Counted from the stretch's first letter, positions 1 through 7,818 are shown. The stretch: DNA of 10,000 nucleotides from Penaeus vannamei (GCF_042767895.1 NC_091578.1:13704007-13714006); one strand, 5' to 3'. The notes: generated by a model from the sequence alone, not told the origin. Program-made: numbers and translations.

Positions 1-34
1 GCCCTCCCTCTCTACCCCCCTCCCCCCTCCCCCC
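1..34. repeat. C-rich low-complexity tract (left edge)
   Basis: C/T-only sequence with several C5-C6 runs, broken by one A and one leading G. It is probably the end of a polypyrimidine tract that continues to the left of the window. The opposite strand is G-rich. Confidence 0.8.
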
Positions 35-77
35 GGCATATTACAATAACCTCCCTCGTGCCATTTTTTAAATCTCT

Positions 78-388
<311 letters not shown>

Positions 389-879
389 GTCTTACTTTAT
401 ATATGGACCAACATTTCGCTGCTTCGAGTATATGTGTGAATATATACGTCTTTCCATCTGTCTTTCTTTGCGTGTCGTTTGCCTCATGAATGGAAAGACG
501 AGGCTGACAGATGGCGCTGCGATCGACGCGAATGCCAAGCACGGTGAGAATAACTTGTGATTGGCATACTGAAGGCACCGGTGTTCTCGGCGAGATCTTT
601 CGGGCCGGGCGGAGAACTTTCTAAGAACCTGCTTTGGATTATCGATGTCGATTATTTAACACGACTCTCGCCCGGTCTTCTGGTTTCGTCGGTGATCGAG
701 CGATATAAGAACGCAATGGCGATGGAGAACGTGAGAGACGAGAAGATAAGAAATTTAAAAAAAGAGGAAACGTGAATTGCGTCTGATCATTGTTATTAGG
801 ATTTTATTTTCGGGGAGCATCGGGGAGGAAGAAAAATGAAGTGTTGGGTTGAGAGACACGCCGTCAGGTGGTCGGAGGT
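389..879. other. Complex DNA, no gene recognised
   Basis: About 490 bp of mixed-composition sequence. The longest plus-strand frame (557-775, 72 codons) has no recognisable motif, and I see no good splice sites around it. The only site I single out is a CTCF-like core at 510-520. Confidence 0.6.
510..520 (+). promoter_or_regulatory. CTCF-like core motif GATGGCGCTGC
   Basis: The string ACAGATGGCGCTG here matches the AGRKGGCGC core known for CTCF in vertebrates and Drosophila; the upstream half of the consensus is poor. The same 11-mer occurs on the opposite strand at 7819-7829, and a one-base variant occurs at 1477-1487. Short motif matches are weak evidence alone. Confidence 0.2.
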
Positions 880-987
880 GGGAGGGGGAGGAGGGGGAGG
901 GATCACTGCCTGCCGACTTGGAATCGTAAGGGCGGCGGCGGGTGGGCGAGGGTGAGGGCGTGGGAGGGGGTGGGGGAGGGAGGAGGG
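880..987 (+). other. G-quadruplex-prone G-rich island
   Basis: Two G-run clusters. The first is at 880-901 (G3, G5, G5, G3). The second is at 930-987, with at least nine runs of three or more G separated mostly by loops of one to three bases (runs begin near 930, 940, 944, 950, 956, 962, 966, 972 and 978). This easily meets the usual G3+N1-7 quadruplex pattern on the plus strand. No gene is assigned to it. Confidence 0.8.
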
Positions 988-1294
988 CGTTCGGGTCGCC
1001 AGGGGTCACGCGCGAAAAGGATATGGAACTGTCCTTGAAAACTACTCCACGGGTAATTGGCACAAAACAAAAGAAGAGGAAAATAGGCGAACGGAGGGGA
1101 GAAAAAAGAAGAGATGATCGAGCGCATTCCGTTTCGATTTAGATCATAGCTGCCAGTAATTATACACAAATCGGCGCTGCAATTAAGGGCTTTCTTCACC
1201 GCGGTTTCCTTTTCCACGGCGTTCGTTGCAATCCAGTCTTCCCAATCCGTCCGTCTCTCACTTTCCTTCTTCCCACCAACTCGCTGCTGTAACT

Positions 1295-1396
1295 CCCCCT
1301 CCCCCCTTCACTCCCCTCCCCTCGGCTCCCCACCAATACCCCTTCACATACCCACTCGCATCCCCCCCCTTCTCCCCTTTCCCTGCCCCCTCCCCT
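1295..1396 (-). other. C-rich island (quadruplex-prone on the minus strand)
   Basis: Many C4-C8 runs, including C5 at 1295-1299, C6 at 1301-1306 and C8 at 1362-1369. The minus strand can therefore form G-quadruplexes and the plus strand i-motifs. It lies about 300 bp from the plus-strand G-rich island, so the two islands have opposite strand polarity. Confidence 0.75.
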
Positions 1397-1880
1397 GTGC
1401 CCTGATACGGGGTCAGGCGGAGCGCGGGTCACGGCAGAAGTTAATGGAGCTGCTCGGCTCGGGAGGCGGTGTGTCGGGTGGCGCTGCCGTGAAGTGGACG
1501 CAGAATAAATTGTTTTTGTTGCTGCTGTTGTTTCTTGGTTATCGGTCTTTCTTTGTGCGTATTTTTGAGGGAAATGAAATGTTGATAAATATGGATAGAA
1601 GTGCAGTGGGTTGACGATAAAAGAGGGTGAGTGAAAGAAGATGGTAGTTTTTGAAGTAGGGTTTCGCACGGAGGATTAGTATGCAGGCGAGGAGAGGAGG
1701 GTTAATGGAGCAGCAGGCCTCCCTCTCCTTCTCATGGCTGGCCGGGCCGCCCTTGCTCCTAGCCCGAGGTAAGGAGGCGGTAATGAGGCCATGGCACTCC
1801 GAACTACGCGCGGACCCTGCCAAGGAGCCGCGACAGACGCCGGACACCCGTAGCAGCCACTTTCTTTTCGCTGGATGAGT
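1397..1880. other. Complex DNA with a short TTG/CTG-like patch, no gene recognised
   Basis: Mixed-composition sequence. A short TTG/CTG-rich patch lies at about 1508-1534. A CTCF-like variant core lies at 1477-1487. A weak pyrimidine-plus-AG acceptor-like site ends near 1762 and is closely followed by a GGTAAG donor-like site, but the sequence between is too short and stop-rich to call an exon. Confidence 0.5.
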
Positions 1881-1913
1881 GGGAGAGGGGAGGGGGACGG
1901 GAGGGGGAGGAGG
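1881..1913 (+). other. G-rich island, quadruplex-prone
   Basis: G-runs of 3, 4, 5, 3 and 5 separated by one to three bases give a good quadruplex pattern on the plus strand. It overlaps the long stop-free frame, where it encodes Gly/Arg/Glu. Confidence 0.7.
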
Positions 1914-2089
1914 TCTTTGTGTGCGCAAAATGTGAGGTATGTGACTTTCCCTGCGAGACACTCGCTCGGTCTAGCTACGACGGTCTCCCTCCTGGGGCGG
2001 GGCGGGCTCCAGAGGGTAAAACGCACACATGTATTTATGACTGTGTTTTCGCTCTTGGAAATGTACTTTCGAGTCGCACAATTATATAT

Positions 2090-2190
2090 TTACACGCATA
2101 TGCATGCACAATTTGCACGCTCATACACCCAGGCGTGCACACACGTACCTACACTCGTACTCACACTCATTCTCGCCCCCAACACGCACA
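2090..2190. repeat. Degenerate CA-rich, alternating purine-pyrimidine patch
   Basis: An impure CA/CACT-rich stretch. Around 2094-2112 it is largely alternating purine-pyrimidine and contains overlapping palindromes (GCATATGC, TGCATGCA), so it may form Z-DNA. It looks like an old, decayed CA microsatellite. Confidence 0.6.
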
Positions 2191-2672
2191 TAAGCAAGCA
2201 GGTAGACGAGCCAGCACCGCCGCAGGTCCGCGCTGTTTTGGCCCGTCCGCACAGCACAACAATCCGTCTCTGTGTTGCTCGTTTAAGAGTCAGTCACCTG
2301 TGGTATTACAGGCCGAATTCCTCTCATTCTGTGACGACCTTGTTGTTGGGACCTTCTACCTGAGCGATTTAGGAACATTGTTAAAGGCTCGTCATGCGGG
2401 GAATGTTACAAAACGTTCATGTCCATCTGACGAGACTCGGGGCGCAAGGTGTGTCTTCGTAAAGGCGGTGTTGCGACTGGTCTGGTCTGGCTCTCGCGTC
2501 GGTTTCCATTTTATGTTTTCGCTTTTGAACTTGTATTTATTGGTGTATCTTTTAGTTTTTGTATTTTTTTTAATGCTTGCTTTTGTTTTGGGTTGGCTTT
2601 ATGCACCTAATCTAAGTCAAACTTTTATACAGAAGGTCCCTGCACTGAGGAGGATTTAGAAGGGATCGGGCT

Positions 2673-2679
2673 TATAAAA
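2673..2679 (+). promoter_or_regulatory. TATA-like box (TATAAAA)
   Basis: A good TATAAAA match with a possible initiator-like ACAGTA about 27 bp downstream (A at 2700). The first downstream ATG with a usable frame is at 2768, in a poor start context (T at -3). Such matches are common by chance. Confidence 0.12.
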
Positions 2680-2783
2680 CTCCCGAGGGAGATAACGACA
2701 GTAGCTTTTTTCCAGGAGTTATTGAAGAGTTCTGTGGCGATGCCTGTCAGCCGTCCCACGCTGATTAATGATTCCTAATTTAC

Positions 2784-2900
2784 ATGGCGCGAGGAATGCC
2801 GGGGCGCTGATCATCGCGATGGCGCGGCCGATAAGAGGGACAACGGCGGTGGTCATGGCGGCGGCGAAGGGAGTTGTTACGCTAATTAAGGCATCGACGC
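2784..2900 (-). CDS. Candidate 117-bp exon encoding a hydrophobic segment, family unknown
   Basis: Read on the minus strand from 2900 to 2784, this segment is open in the frame GTC GAT GCC (first full codon 2898-2896) for 38 codons. Codon-like features are visible: many codons end in C (runs of GCC, ACC, ATC), and RNY codons are about twice as frequent as chance. The peptide has a long hydrophobic stretch around VVPLIGRAIAMISAPAFLAP that would suit a membrane segment. The upstream border is AG preceded by a long minus-strand polypyrimidine tract (the 2931-3185 block). The downstream border is CAT followed by GTAAAT, a fair donor. With those borders the length is a multiple of three and both junctions are phase 1. 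The overlapping plus-strand frame from ATG 2768 also shows three-base periodicity, so the coding strand is uncertain. I recognise no family, and the exon call is an inference. Confidence 0.22.
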
Positions 2901-2930
2901 CTCGGCGGGAAGAGGAGTCGCATTGGAAAG

Positions 2931-3185
2931 GCGGAGAGGAAGAAAGGGAAAGAGAGGCAGGCAGAAGGAGGGAGAGAGGGGAGGAGGAATGGGAGAAGGG
3001 AGAGATGAAAGGAAAGAGAGGGAGAAAGAAAGATAGATGGAGAGAGAGAAAGAAAAGAGAGACACAGACCGAAAGCCAGACGGAGGAAAGGGCTAGGTAT
3101 AAGAGAGACAAAGGAAACAAAGCAGTAAAGACAGGGGGAAAAGAAGAAGAGATAGAGATCCGACCAGAAAGAGAAAGAAAGATAG
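2931..3185. repeat. Purine-rich low-complexity block (GA/GGA/GAAA)
   Basis: Mostly A and G on the plus strand, with scattered C and T. It is a decayed GA-type repeat. Read on the minus strand it is a polypyrimidine tract, which matters for the possible minus-strand acceptor at 2901-2902. Arg/Glu/Lys-rich frames across it are repeat by-products. Confidence 0.85.
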
Positions 3186-3373
3186 ATTCCCATTCCCATC
3201 ATATTTTTTGTCACTTCTTTTTCCGCGTTGACGATGACTGCTGCCCGTTGATATCTCGATGACTCGGGTATCTTCGACTTTCTAATGACACGCCAGGAAT
3301 TCGTCCGTCACGACGCCGAGCAAGACCTTCGTTAGCATAACCATTATTATTACGTAGTGTGCGTACCCGACGA
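3186..3373. other. Short complex spacer, no gene recognised
   Basis: Mixed-composition DNA between two purine-rich blocks. I see no convincing gene, RNA or paired splice sites. Confidence 0.5.
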
Positions 3374-3565
3374 TGAAAGGGAGGGAAAGAGAGGGAGGGA
3401 GGATGACGGTGAGAAAGCGAGAGTAGCAATAGAAAGGGGGAGAGCGAGGGAAGAGAAGATGAAGGAAACAGGCTGTAAAAAAGGGGGCGAGATTATCAGG
3501 GGGAGAGAGAGGGGTTAAATGGAGAGAGTGAGTGAAAGAGAGAGAGAAAGAGTGAGAGAGAGAAA

Positions 3566-3567
<2 letters not shown>
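3374..3567. repeat. Purine-rich low-complexity block
   Basis: Degenerate GA/GGA/GAAA sequence becoming more regular toward the (TG)n array. It is likely the decayed flank of the same compound microsatellite. Confidence 0.85.
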
Positions 3568-3647
<80 letters not shown>

Positions 3648-3648
3648 A
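3568..3648. repeat. Compound microsatellite (TG)n-(GA)n
   Basis: A (TG)n array of about 21 units ends at 3610, followed by AG, four more TG units to 3620, then (AG)n to about 3648. Compound TG/GA arrays typically arise by point mutation followed by slippage of the new motif. Confidence 0.98.
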
Positions 3649-3702
3649 TCCATTGAGTACCTTCTTTTGTGTCACAACCAAGGGAGTGGCACACCCAATG
3701 GA
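3649..3702. repeat. 7-bp inverted repeat flanking a 40-bp spacer
   Basis: TCCATTG at 3649-3655 is matched by CAATGGA at 3696-3702. It abuts the (GA)n array on one side and a G-run on the other. Arms this short can occur by chance. Confidence 0.4.
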
Positions 3703-3718
3703 GGGGGGGGGAGGGGGT
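3700..3718 (+). other. Poly-G-rich run
   Basis: A G-run interrupted by single A residues. It could form a quadruplex on the plus strand and is a likely sequencing-length error site. Confidence 0.6.
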
Positions 3719-4105
3719 TACGCCCTTACCACCACTCCTTCATATTAAAAAAAAGATGATCGATATATGAATTGACGCGGCGAGAGCTTTCCAGATTTCA
3801 TTTAGAGATTAATACATTTTTTATATAAATTATGAATAGCGCTCTGAAATGTCGATGCATATCGTCGCAGGTGAAGATTAGCCAGTCATGTGTGTTGTGT
3901 GGCACCGGGTATTAACGTCAGGTCGCGATGCCACGTTTCCCTGAGCATCTGCCCGAGTTGCCTTCCGCTTTCCCGCCGAGGAAGTCCTTAGTCCGTGCTT
4001 GTCCAGGCGGAGTGGAGGAAAATGAGGAAAAAGGCTTCGATGTGTTCGACTCGTTCTTAATATGAGACGAGATGCTGTCAGGGGTAGATTTTTTTGGTTA
4101 AAGTT
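3719..4105. other. Complex DNA, no gene recognised
   Basis: About 390 bp of mixed, moderately AT-rich sequence with a few AT-rich stretches (for example around 3815-3830). It has no long open frame and no convincing paired splice sites. Confidence 0.6.
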
Positions 4106-4162
4106 GGTATTGTTATTATTGTTATTGTTGTTATTGTTATTATTGTTGTTATTATTATTTTG
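4106..4162. repeat. Impure (TTA/TTG)n trinucleotide repeat
   Basis: Alternating TTA and TTG triplets in irregular order, about 19 units. It is related in type to the (ATT)n array at 5268-5371. Confidence 0.9.
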
Positions 4163-4389
4163 AACAAAGTAAATATATATATGGAGTTTTCTTTGAATGG
4201 CGATACAAAAATGTAATTTAGGAGGAAAATGCGAGCCATGCCTGCTGAGAGAGGGGCACCTCCGTCCTCAGGTCACAAGACACAAATACGCCCAATATTG
4301 ACGCGGGAAAGAAAAGGGAACAATGAGGATGCGCGATGACCGTGAAATTCGGTGCCGAAAGTGAGAGAAAAGAACAATTTGGACTTAGG
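4163..4389. other. Complex DNA, no gene recognised
   Basis: Mixed-composition spacer between a trinucleotide repeat and a purine-rich block. It has a short (AT)n patch near 4171-4182. No gene or RNA is supported. Confidence 0.5.
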
Positions 4390-4600
4390 TCTAAGGATGG
4401 AAAAAGGGGAGGGGTATAGAGCGGAGGTGAAACAGGGAGGTCGAAGGGTGAAAGAGGGAGATAGCGAGGAGGAGGGGGAGGCGGAGGGGTAGGAAGGCGT
4501 ATAGGGCAGGGTGTGTGAGGCTGGGGAGTAGGAAAAAAAGAGAGGGCGAGAGAGAGGGGGGGTGGGGCAGGGCGAGAAGGGAAAGGAGGGACGGGTCAGC
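4390..4600 (+). repeat. G/A-rich low-complexity block
   Basis: Purine-biased sequence with many GGG and GGGG runs, especially at 4470-4490 and 4535-4590. Quadruplexes are plausible on the plus strand. The open frame from 4515 is mostly Arg/Gly/Glu from this composition, and I do not treat it as a gene. Confidence 0.75.
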
Positions 4601-4684
4601 CAGTGGGCAGATGTTGGAGGTCTTTTGTCCCGGCTTGATCCTCTGGCAGGCCTTAAAGGGGATTACTAACCCCCGGTTGTTTTT

Positions 4685-4716
4685 GGCGGCCGATACCGGA
4701 TTTATCGTCGGCCGCC
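4685..4716. repeat. 9-bp perfect inverted repeat with 14-base loop
   Basis: GGCGGCCGA at 4685-4693 pairs with TCGGCCGCC at 4708-4716. The GC-rich arms could form a stable small hairpin in RNA or DNA, or serve as a dyad protein-binding site. It is not followed by a T-run. Confidence 0.7.
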
Positions 4717-4852
4717 TCGAATCCTCCTCCGGCTTACGGGAGCGGCTGACCCGGCGCGAAGAAGCCGCACGGGATCGGGGGCGACCACTGGCGACCCCCC
4801 TAAAAAGACGCCTGTTGAGTTTCCTCCTTTTATCACGCTCAACCGGCTTGGC

Positions 4853-4859
4853 TATAAAT
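4853..4859 (+). promoter_or_regulatory. TATA-like box (TATAAAT)
   Basis: TATAAAT lies at the AT-rich end of the CpG-dense block and is followed by AT-rich DNA. No clear arthropod initiator (TCAKTY) lies about 30 bp downstream. It is only a candidate core promoter. Confidence 0.15.
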
Positions 4860-4993
4860 TAGATATATTATCGGTAATTAACTGTTAGAATGCGATCCGC
4901 CGAACGGGTTGGTTTCGACGAGGACACGAGGCCAGAGCGACGAATGCCGGGGAGCGATTTTCGGAGCCGCCGTGCAGACGAGAACGCAACACG

Positions 4994-5267
4994 GTCGGTA
5001 ATGGTCTAGTTACTCCGCAGGTGATTACAGGTGAGCTGGCCCGATTCAAGGTGGTTCGAGGCGGTTCCCTGCAGGCGAATACTTCCGTTTTTTTGTTTTT
5101 TCTCTCTCGGTTGTTTTCCACCCGAGTTGCCAACCCTATTCCGGATGTCGGGATGGGTTCTCTGCAACCCACGGCGGCGGGGTACAGGGTGGGCGGCCGT
5201 CGTGGCGAAGGGCGGGCGCGAAGGCCCCCTCGGAGGCTGGGAAGTCTGCGAGATATTATCATCCAAA
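4994..5267. other. Complex GC-rich DNA, no gene recognised
   Basis: Mixed-composition, partly CpG-rich sequence (notably 5160-5240). Overlapping open frames occur on both strands here (5021-5389 plus, 4885-5262 minus). They look like the effect of high GC with few stops, and I find no family motif. Confidence 0.45.
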
Positions 5268-5305
5268 TGTTATCATTATCATTACTATTAGTTTTAGTAT
5301 TATTA

Positions 5306-5351
<46 letters not shown>

Positions 5352-5371
5352 CATTATTTTATTATTATTGT
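5268..5371. repeat. (ATT)n trinucleotide microsatellite
   Basis: A pure ATT array at about 5308-5351 (some 14 units) inside a longer impure stretch with ATC, GTT and ATTTT interruptions. The Leu-repeat frame across it is an artefact. Confidence 0.95.
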
Positions 5372-5597
5372 TCACGTATTTGTTGTTGATTTGGTTATTT
5401 TATCAGTATTAGTAGTAACATGCTATTTTTGTTTTCTCTCTTTGTGTTTGAATTTTCCCAATCTATTTTTATCCTGCGCAGAAGAAAGCTACACGATAAG
5501 CGGCTTAACAAAATGACAAAGATTAGAAATGGTATAAGAAGCTTTATTTATACAACATTTATTTTTATAGATGGCTATACGAAAAGATTATATGTAT
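5372..5597. other. AT-rich DNA, no gene recognised
   Basis: AT-rich sequence with only short frames (for example 5420-5602). Its composition suits an intron, leading into the splice-acceptor-like site that follows. Confidence 0.5.
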
Positions 5598-5664
5598 ATT
5601 AATATTTTTTTATCTCTTTCCAGGTACGATGTATTTCCTGAAGGGAGGCTCCACTGAGGTATAG
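5598..5664 (+). other. Strong 3' splice-site-like signal and possible short terminal exon
   Basis: A TATTAAT branch-like sequence at about 5598-5604 is followed by a T/C-rich tract and CCAG ending at 5623. Downstream, in the frame that leaves two bases (GT) after the AG, the codons read TMYFLKGGSTEV and then TAG at 5662-5664. The sequence is short enough to occur by chance. Alternatively a 35-base exon could end at GAG before GTATAG (5659), a weak donor. No AATAAA was found nearby to support a last exon. Identification of a gene is not possible. Confidence 0.18.
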
Positions 5665-5717
5665 TATTTAACCAAAATGACAGCCAGGTAGCCACGGTAT
5701 GCCAGCCAATCGCTAAA

Positions 5718-6151
<434 letters not shown>

Positions 6152-6245
6152 GCGGCATGCATATAGTCGAAGAAGGCGAAGTATTCCGGGATTCCATGAA
6201 ATGCACTGACATTTAATTAGCGAAAGAAAGTAAAAGGAGAACAGG

Positions 6246-6296
6246 ATGGCTGGTCGTCAACGGAGCAAGAAGAGAGGGAGAATGTGCGCTCACCAG
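6246..6296 (+). other. Possible first coding exon, 17 codons then a splice donor
   Basis: The ATG at 6246 has a favourable context (A at -3, G at +4). The 17 codons read MAGRQRSKKRGRMCAHQ, a basic peptide, and the frame reaches CAG followed by GTATGC, a good donor, in phase 0. Beyond it lie G-runs and microsatellites, as in an intron. Nothing downstream identifies a partner exon, so this is a suggestion only. Confidence 0.15.
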
Positions 6297-6304
6297 GTAT
6301 GCGC

Positions 6305-6318
6305 GGGGGGGGAGGGGG
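6305..6318 (+). other. Poly-G run (G8-A-G5)
   Basis: Fourteen bases of G with one A, just after the donor-like site. Likely error-prone in sequencing; quadruplex-prone if it pairs with other runs. Confidence 0.7.
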
Positions 6319-6352
6319 TCCTTGGTAAAGTCCTTTTTTCTCTTTCAAAGAC

Positions 6353-6387
<35 letters not shown>

Positions 6388-6412
6388 GAAAGAGAAAGAG
6401 AAAGAGAAAGAG

Positions 6413-6488
<76 letters not shown>
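6353..6488. repeat. (GA)n microsatellite with GAAA-type interruptions
   Basis: (AG)n with a regular GAAAGA hexamer section at about 6372-6417, then uninterrupted (AG)n of about 70 bp to 6486. Its polarity is opposite to the (CT)n tract about 470 bp to the left, so the two could pair as a large inverted repeat. Confidence 0.98.
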
Positions 6489-6510
6489 TGTATGAGTGAG
6501 TGAGTGAATG

Positions 6511-6611
<101 letters not shown>

Positions 6612-6649
6612 CTGGCTCCCGTTCTCCTGCATGGTTTTGTTGTGTCCCG

Positions 6650-6662
6650 GGGCAGGTAAGAG
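6650..6662 (+). other. Strong 5' splice-donor-like site (CAG|GTAAGA)
   Basis: GGGGCAG followed by GTAAGAGT (GT at 6656-6657) matches the donor consensus very well. No clear acceptor or coding frame pairs with it upstream, where the (TG)n array lies. It may be chance or may end an untranslated exon. Confidence 0.25.
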
Positions 6663-6872
6663 TAAGAGCGTCCCTTTGTGGAGGCTCTTCGGTACTTCTT
6701 CACATATGCTAATGGCGGGACATGCGGTAAGCGAGTGGTTGGTGGAGTCCTGTTTTGTCTATTAACGTATTAATCTCTCTCCCTCTGCCTCTCTTTTGCT
6801 CTCTTTCTCTTTCGCTTTCTCTTTCCGTCCCTCTCTCCCTCTTTCCTTCCTTTTTTTCCCTCCCGTCTCTTC

Positions 6873-6977
6873 CTCCTTCCTCCCTTACTCTCCCTCCTCC
6901 CTCCCTTACTCTCCCTCCTTCCTCCCTTACTCTCCCTCCTTCCTCCCTTACTCTCCCTCCTTCCTCCCTTACTCTCC
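6873..6977. repeat. 21-bp minisatellite, five copies
   Basis: A TTACTCTCCC-containing unit recurs with its A at 6887, 6908, 6929, 6950 and 6971, an exact 21-base spacing. The second unit differs by one base (CTCC for TTCC). The five units fill 105 bp. Confidence 0.93.
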
Positions 6978-7258
6978 CTTTTTCCTTCCCGCCCTCTCTA
7001 CGATCTCTCCCTTCTTCCTCCCTCTCTCGCTCTCTCCCTCTTTCCCCCTCCCATCTCTTCCTCCTTCCTCCTCGCTTTCTCCCTTTTTCCTTCCTGCCCT
7101 CCCTTTCTCCAATCTCTCCCTCTTTCCTTCCCTCTCCCTCGCTCTCTTCTTTACCCTCCATCCGTCCTCCTTCCTCCTCGCTTTCTCCCTTTTTCCTTCC
7201 CGCCCTTTCTCCAATCTCTCCCTCTTTCCTTCCTCTCCATTCCTTTTACCCTCCATCC
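6978..7258. repeat. ~105-bp tandem repeat, about three copies
   Basis: CTTTTTCCTTCC followed by GCCC occurs at 6978, 7083 and 7189, giving periods of 105 and 106 bp. Copies two and three share long stretches (TTTCTCCAATCTCTCCCTCT and TTACCCTCCATCC); copy one is more diverged and the last is shortened by small deletions. Confidence 0.85.
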
Positions 7259-7275
7259 CCCCCCCCCCGTCTACT

Positions 7276-7325
7276 CCATCGCCATGGCTCTCTCACCAAA
7301 ACACTTGAACATGGCGAGATGGCGG
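7276..7325. promoter_or_regulatory. Cluster of GCCAT/ATGGC (YY1/Pho-like) cores in an imperfect inverted repeat
   Basis: CCATC-GCCATG at 7276-7286 is mirrored by CATGGCGAGATGG at 7310-7322, with two extra bases in the second arm. GCCAT cores occur at 7281-7285 (+), 7284-7288 (-), 7311-7315 (-) and 7319-7323 (-). GCCAT is the core bound by YY1/Pleiohomeotic proteins. The cluster sits beside a long CT tract. No binding is shown by sequence alone. Confidence 0.25.
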
Positions 7326-7479
7326 AAGTTTCCTTAAATTATCCGTTTTTTTTTGTGGATTTTCTTCCCAACTATTATTTTTTTCACCTCCTCTCTCCCG
7401 TTATGCTTGGCGGATGTTGTCTTAACCGGACGACGATGAATGGCCAATTCAGAAGCTCGGAAAGAAGTGGTCCGTATGT

Positions 7480-7539
7480 TATTATTAGTATTATTATTAT
7501 TTTTTTTTGGGGGGGGGGTCGGATTTTTTTTTTTTTCAG
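7480..7539 (+). other. (ATT)n, T9-G10 and T13CAG tract, acceptor-like
   Basis: A short ATT patch is followed by T9 (7500-7508), G10 (7509-7518), then T13 (7524-7536) and CAG. T13CAG is a good 3' splice-site pyrimidine tract. The sequence after it is open in one frame until it enters the (CT)n array at 7613, so no exon is called. Confidence 0.4.
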
Positions 7540-7606
7540 GTATTCATTTCGAGAAGGTTTGTGATTGCTGTTATTCGGGTACACGTGAACATATACGCAT
7601 ACGGAT

Positions 7607-7794
<188 letters not shown>

Positions 7795-7818
7795 GGCAGA
7801 AGAGTGGGTGTGTGTGGA

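Larger units (their letters stand above)
1787..2659 (+). other. Long stop-free frame without an early ATG, status unknown
   Basis: This plus-strand frame is open for 290 codons, from just after stops at 1781-1786 to a TAG at 2657-2659. It is not explained by one of the long pure repeats. The first in-frame ATG is late (about 2512), so it could only be coding as an internal or terminal exon. The encoded sequence is Cys-rich near 1920-1955 (Cys in a C-x2-C-x2-C-x3-C pattern), Thr/His-rich over the CA patch at 2130-2190, and has a strongly hydrophobic stretch at about 2518-2610 that would suit one membrane segment. I recognise no family, and no convincing in-frame acceptor was found. It is most likely a chance open frame. 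Confidence 0.12.
4681..4993. promoter_or_regulatory. CpG-dense block, candidate regulatory region
   Basis: I count 18 CpG dinucleotides in 4681-4800 alone, with many more to about 4990; this is denser than the surrounding sequence. The block holds a 9-bp perfect inverted repeat (4685-4693 and 4708-4716) and a TATA-like site at 4853. High CpG density in an otherwise repeat-rich window suggests an unmethylated regulatory or promoter region, but no transcript is shown by the sequence itself. Confidence 0.3.
6771..7268. repeat. ~500-bp polypyrimidine tract
   Basis: Nearly all C and T for about 500 bp, ending in a C12 run (7257-7268). It contains an ordered 21-bp array and longer repeats, listed separately. 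The Ser/Pro/Leu-rich plus frame (6755-7564) and its minus counterparts are low-complexity by-products. Confidence 0.97.

Noticed and set aside
1919..1951. Cys-rich CAKCEVCDFPC stretch as a zinc finger
   Set aside because: The spacing fits no standard finger class and the frame has no start or splice support.
4515..4862. 115-codon plus-strand frame with basic N-terminal part
   Set aside because: The first part is a purine low-complexity block and the rest is the CpG-dense block; no family motif and no supporting signals.
6755..7564. 269-codon Ser/Pro/Leu-rich frame on the plus strand
   Set aside because: Stops need A or G, which are almost absent in this polypyrimidine tract; the frame is a composition effect.
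7524..7600. Exon starting after T13CAG at 7540
   Set aside because: The frame runs straight into the CT array with no donor before it; the T13 run can be simple low complexity.
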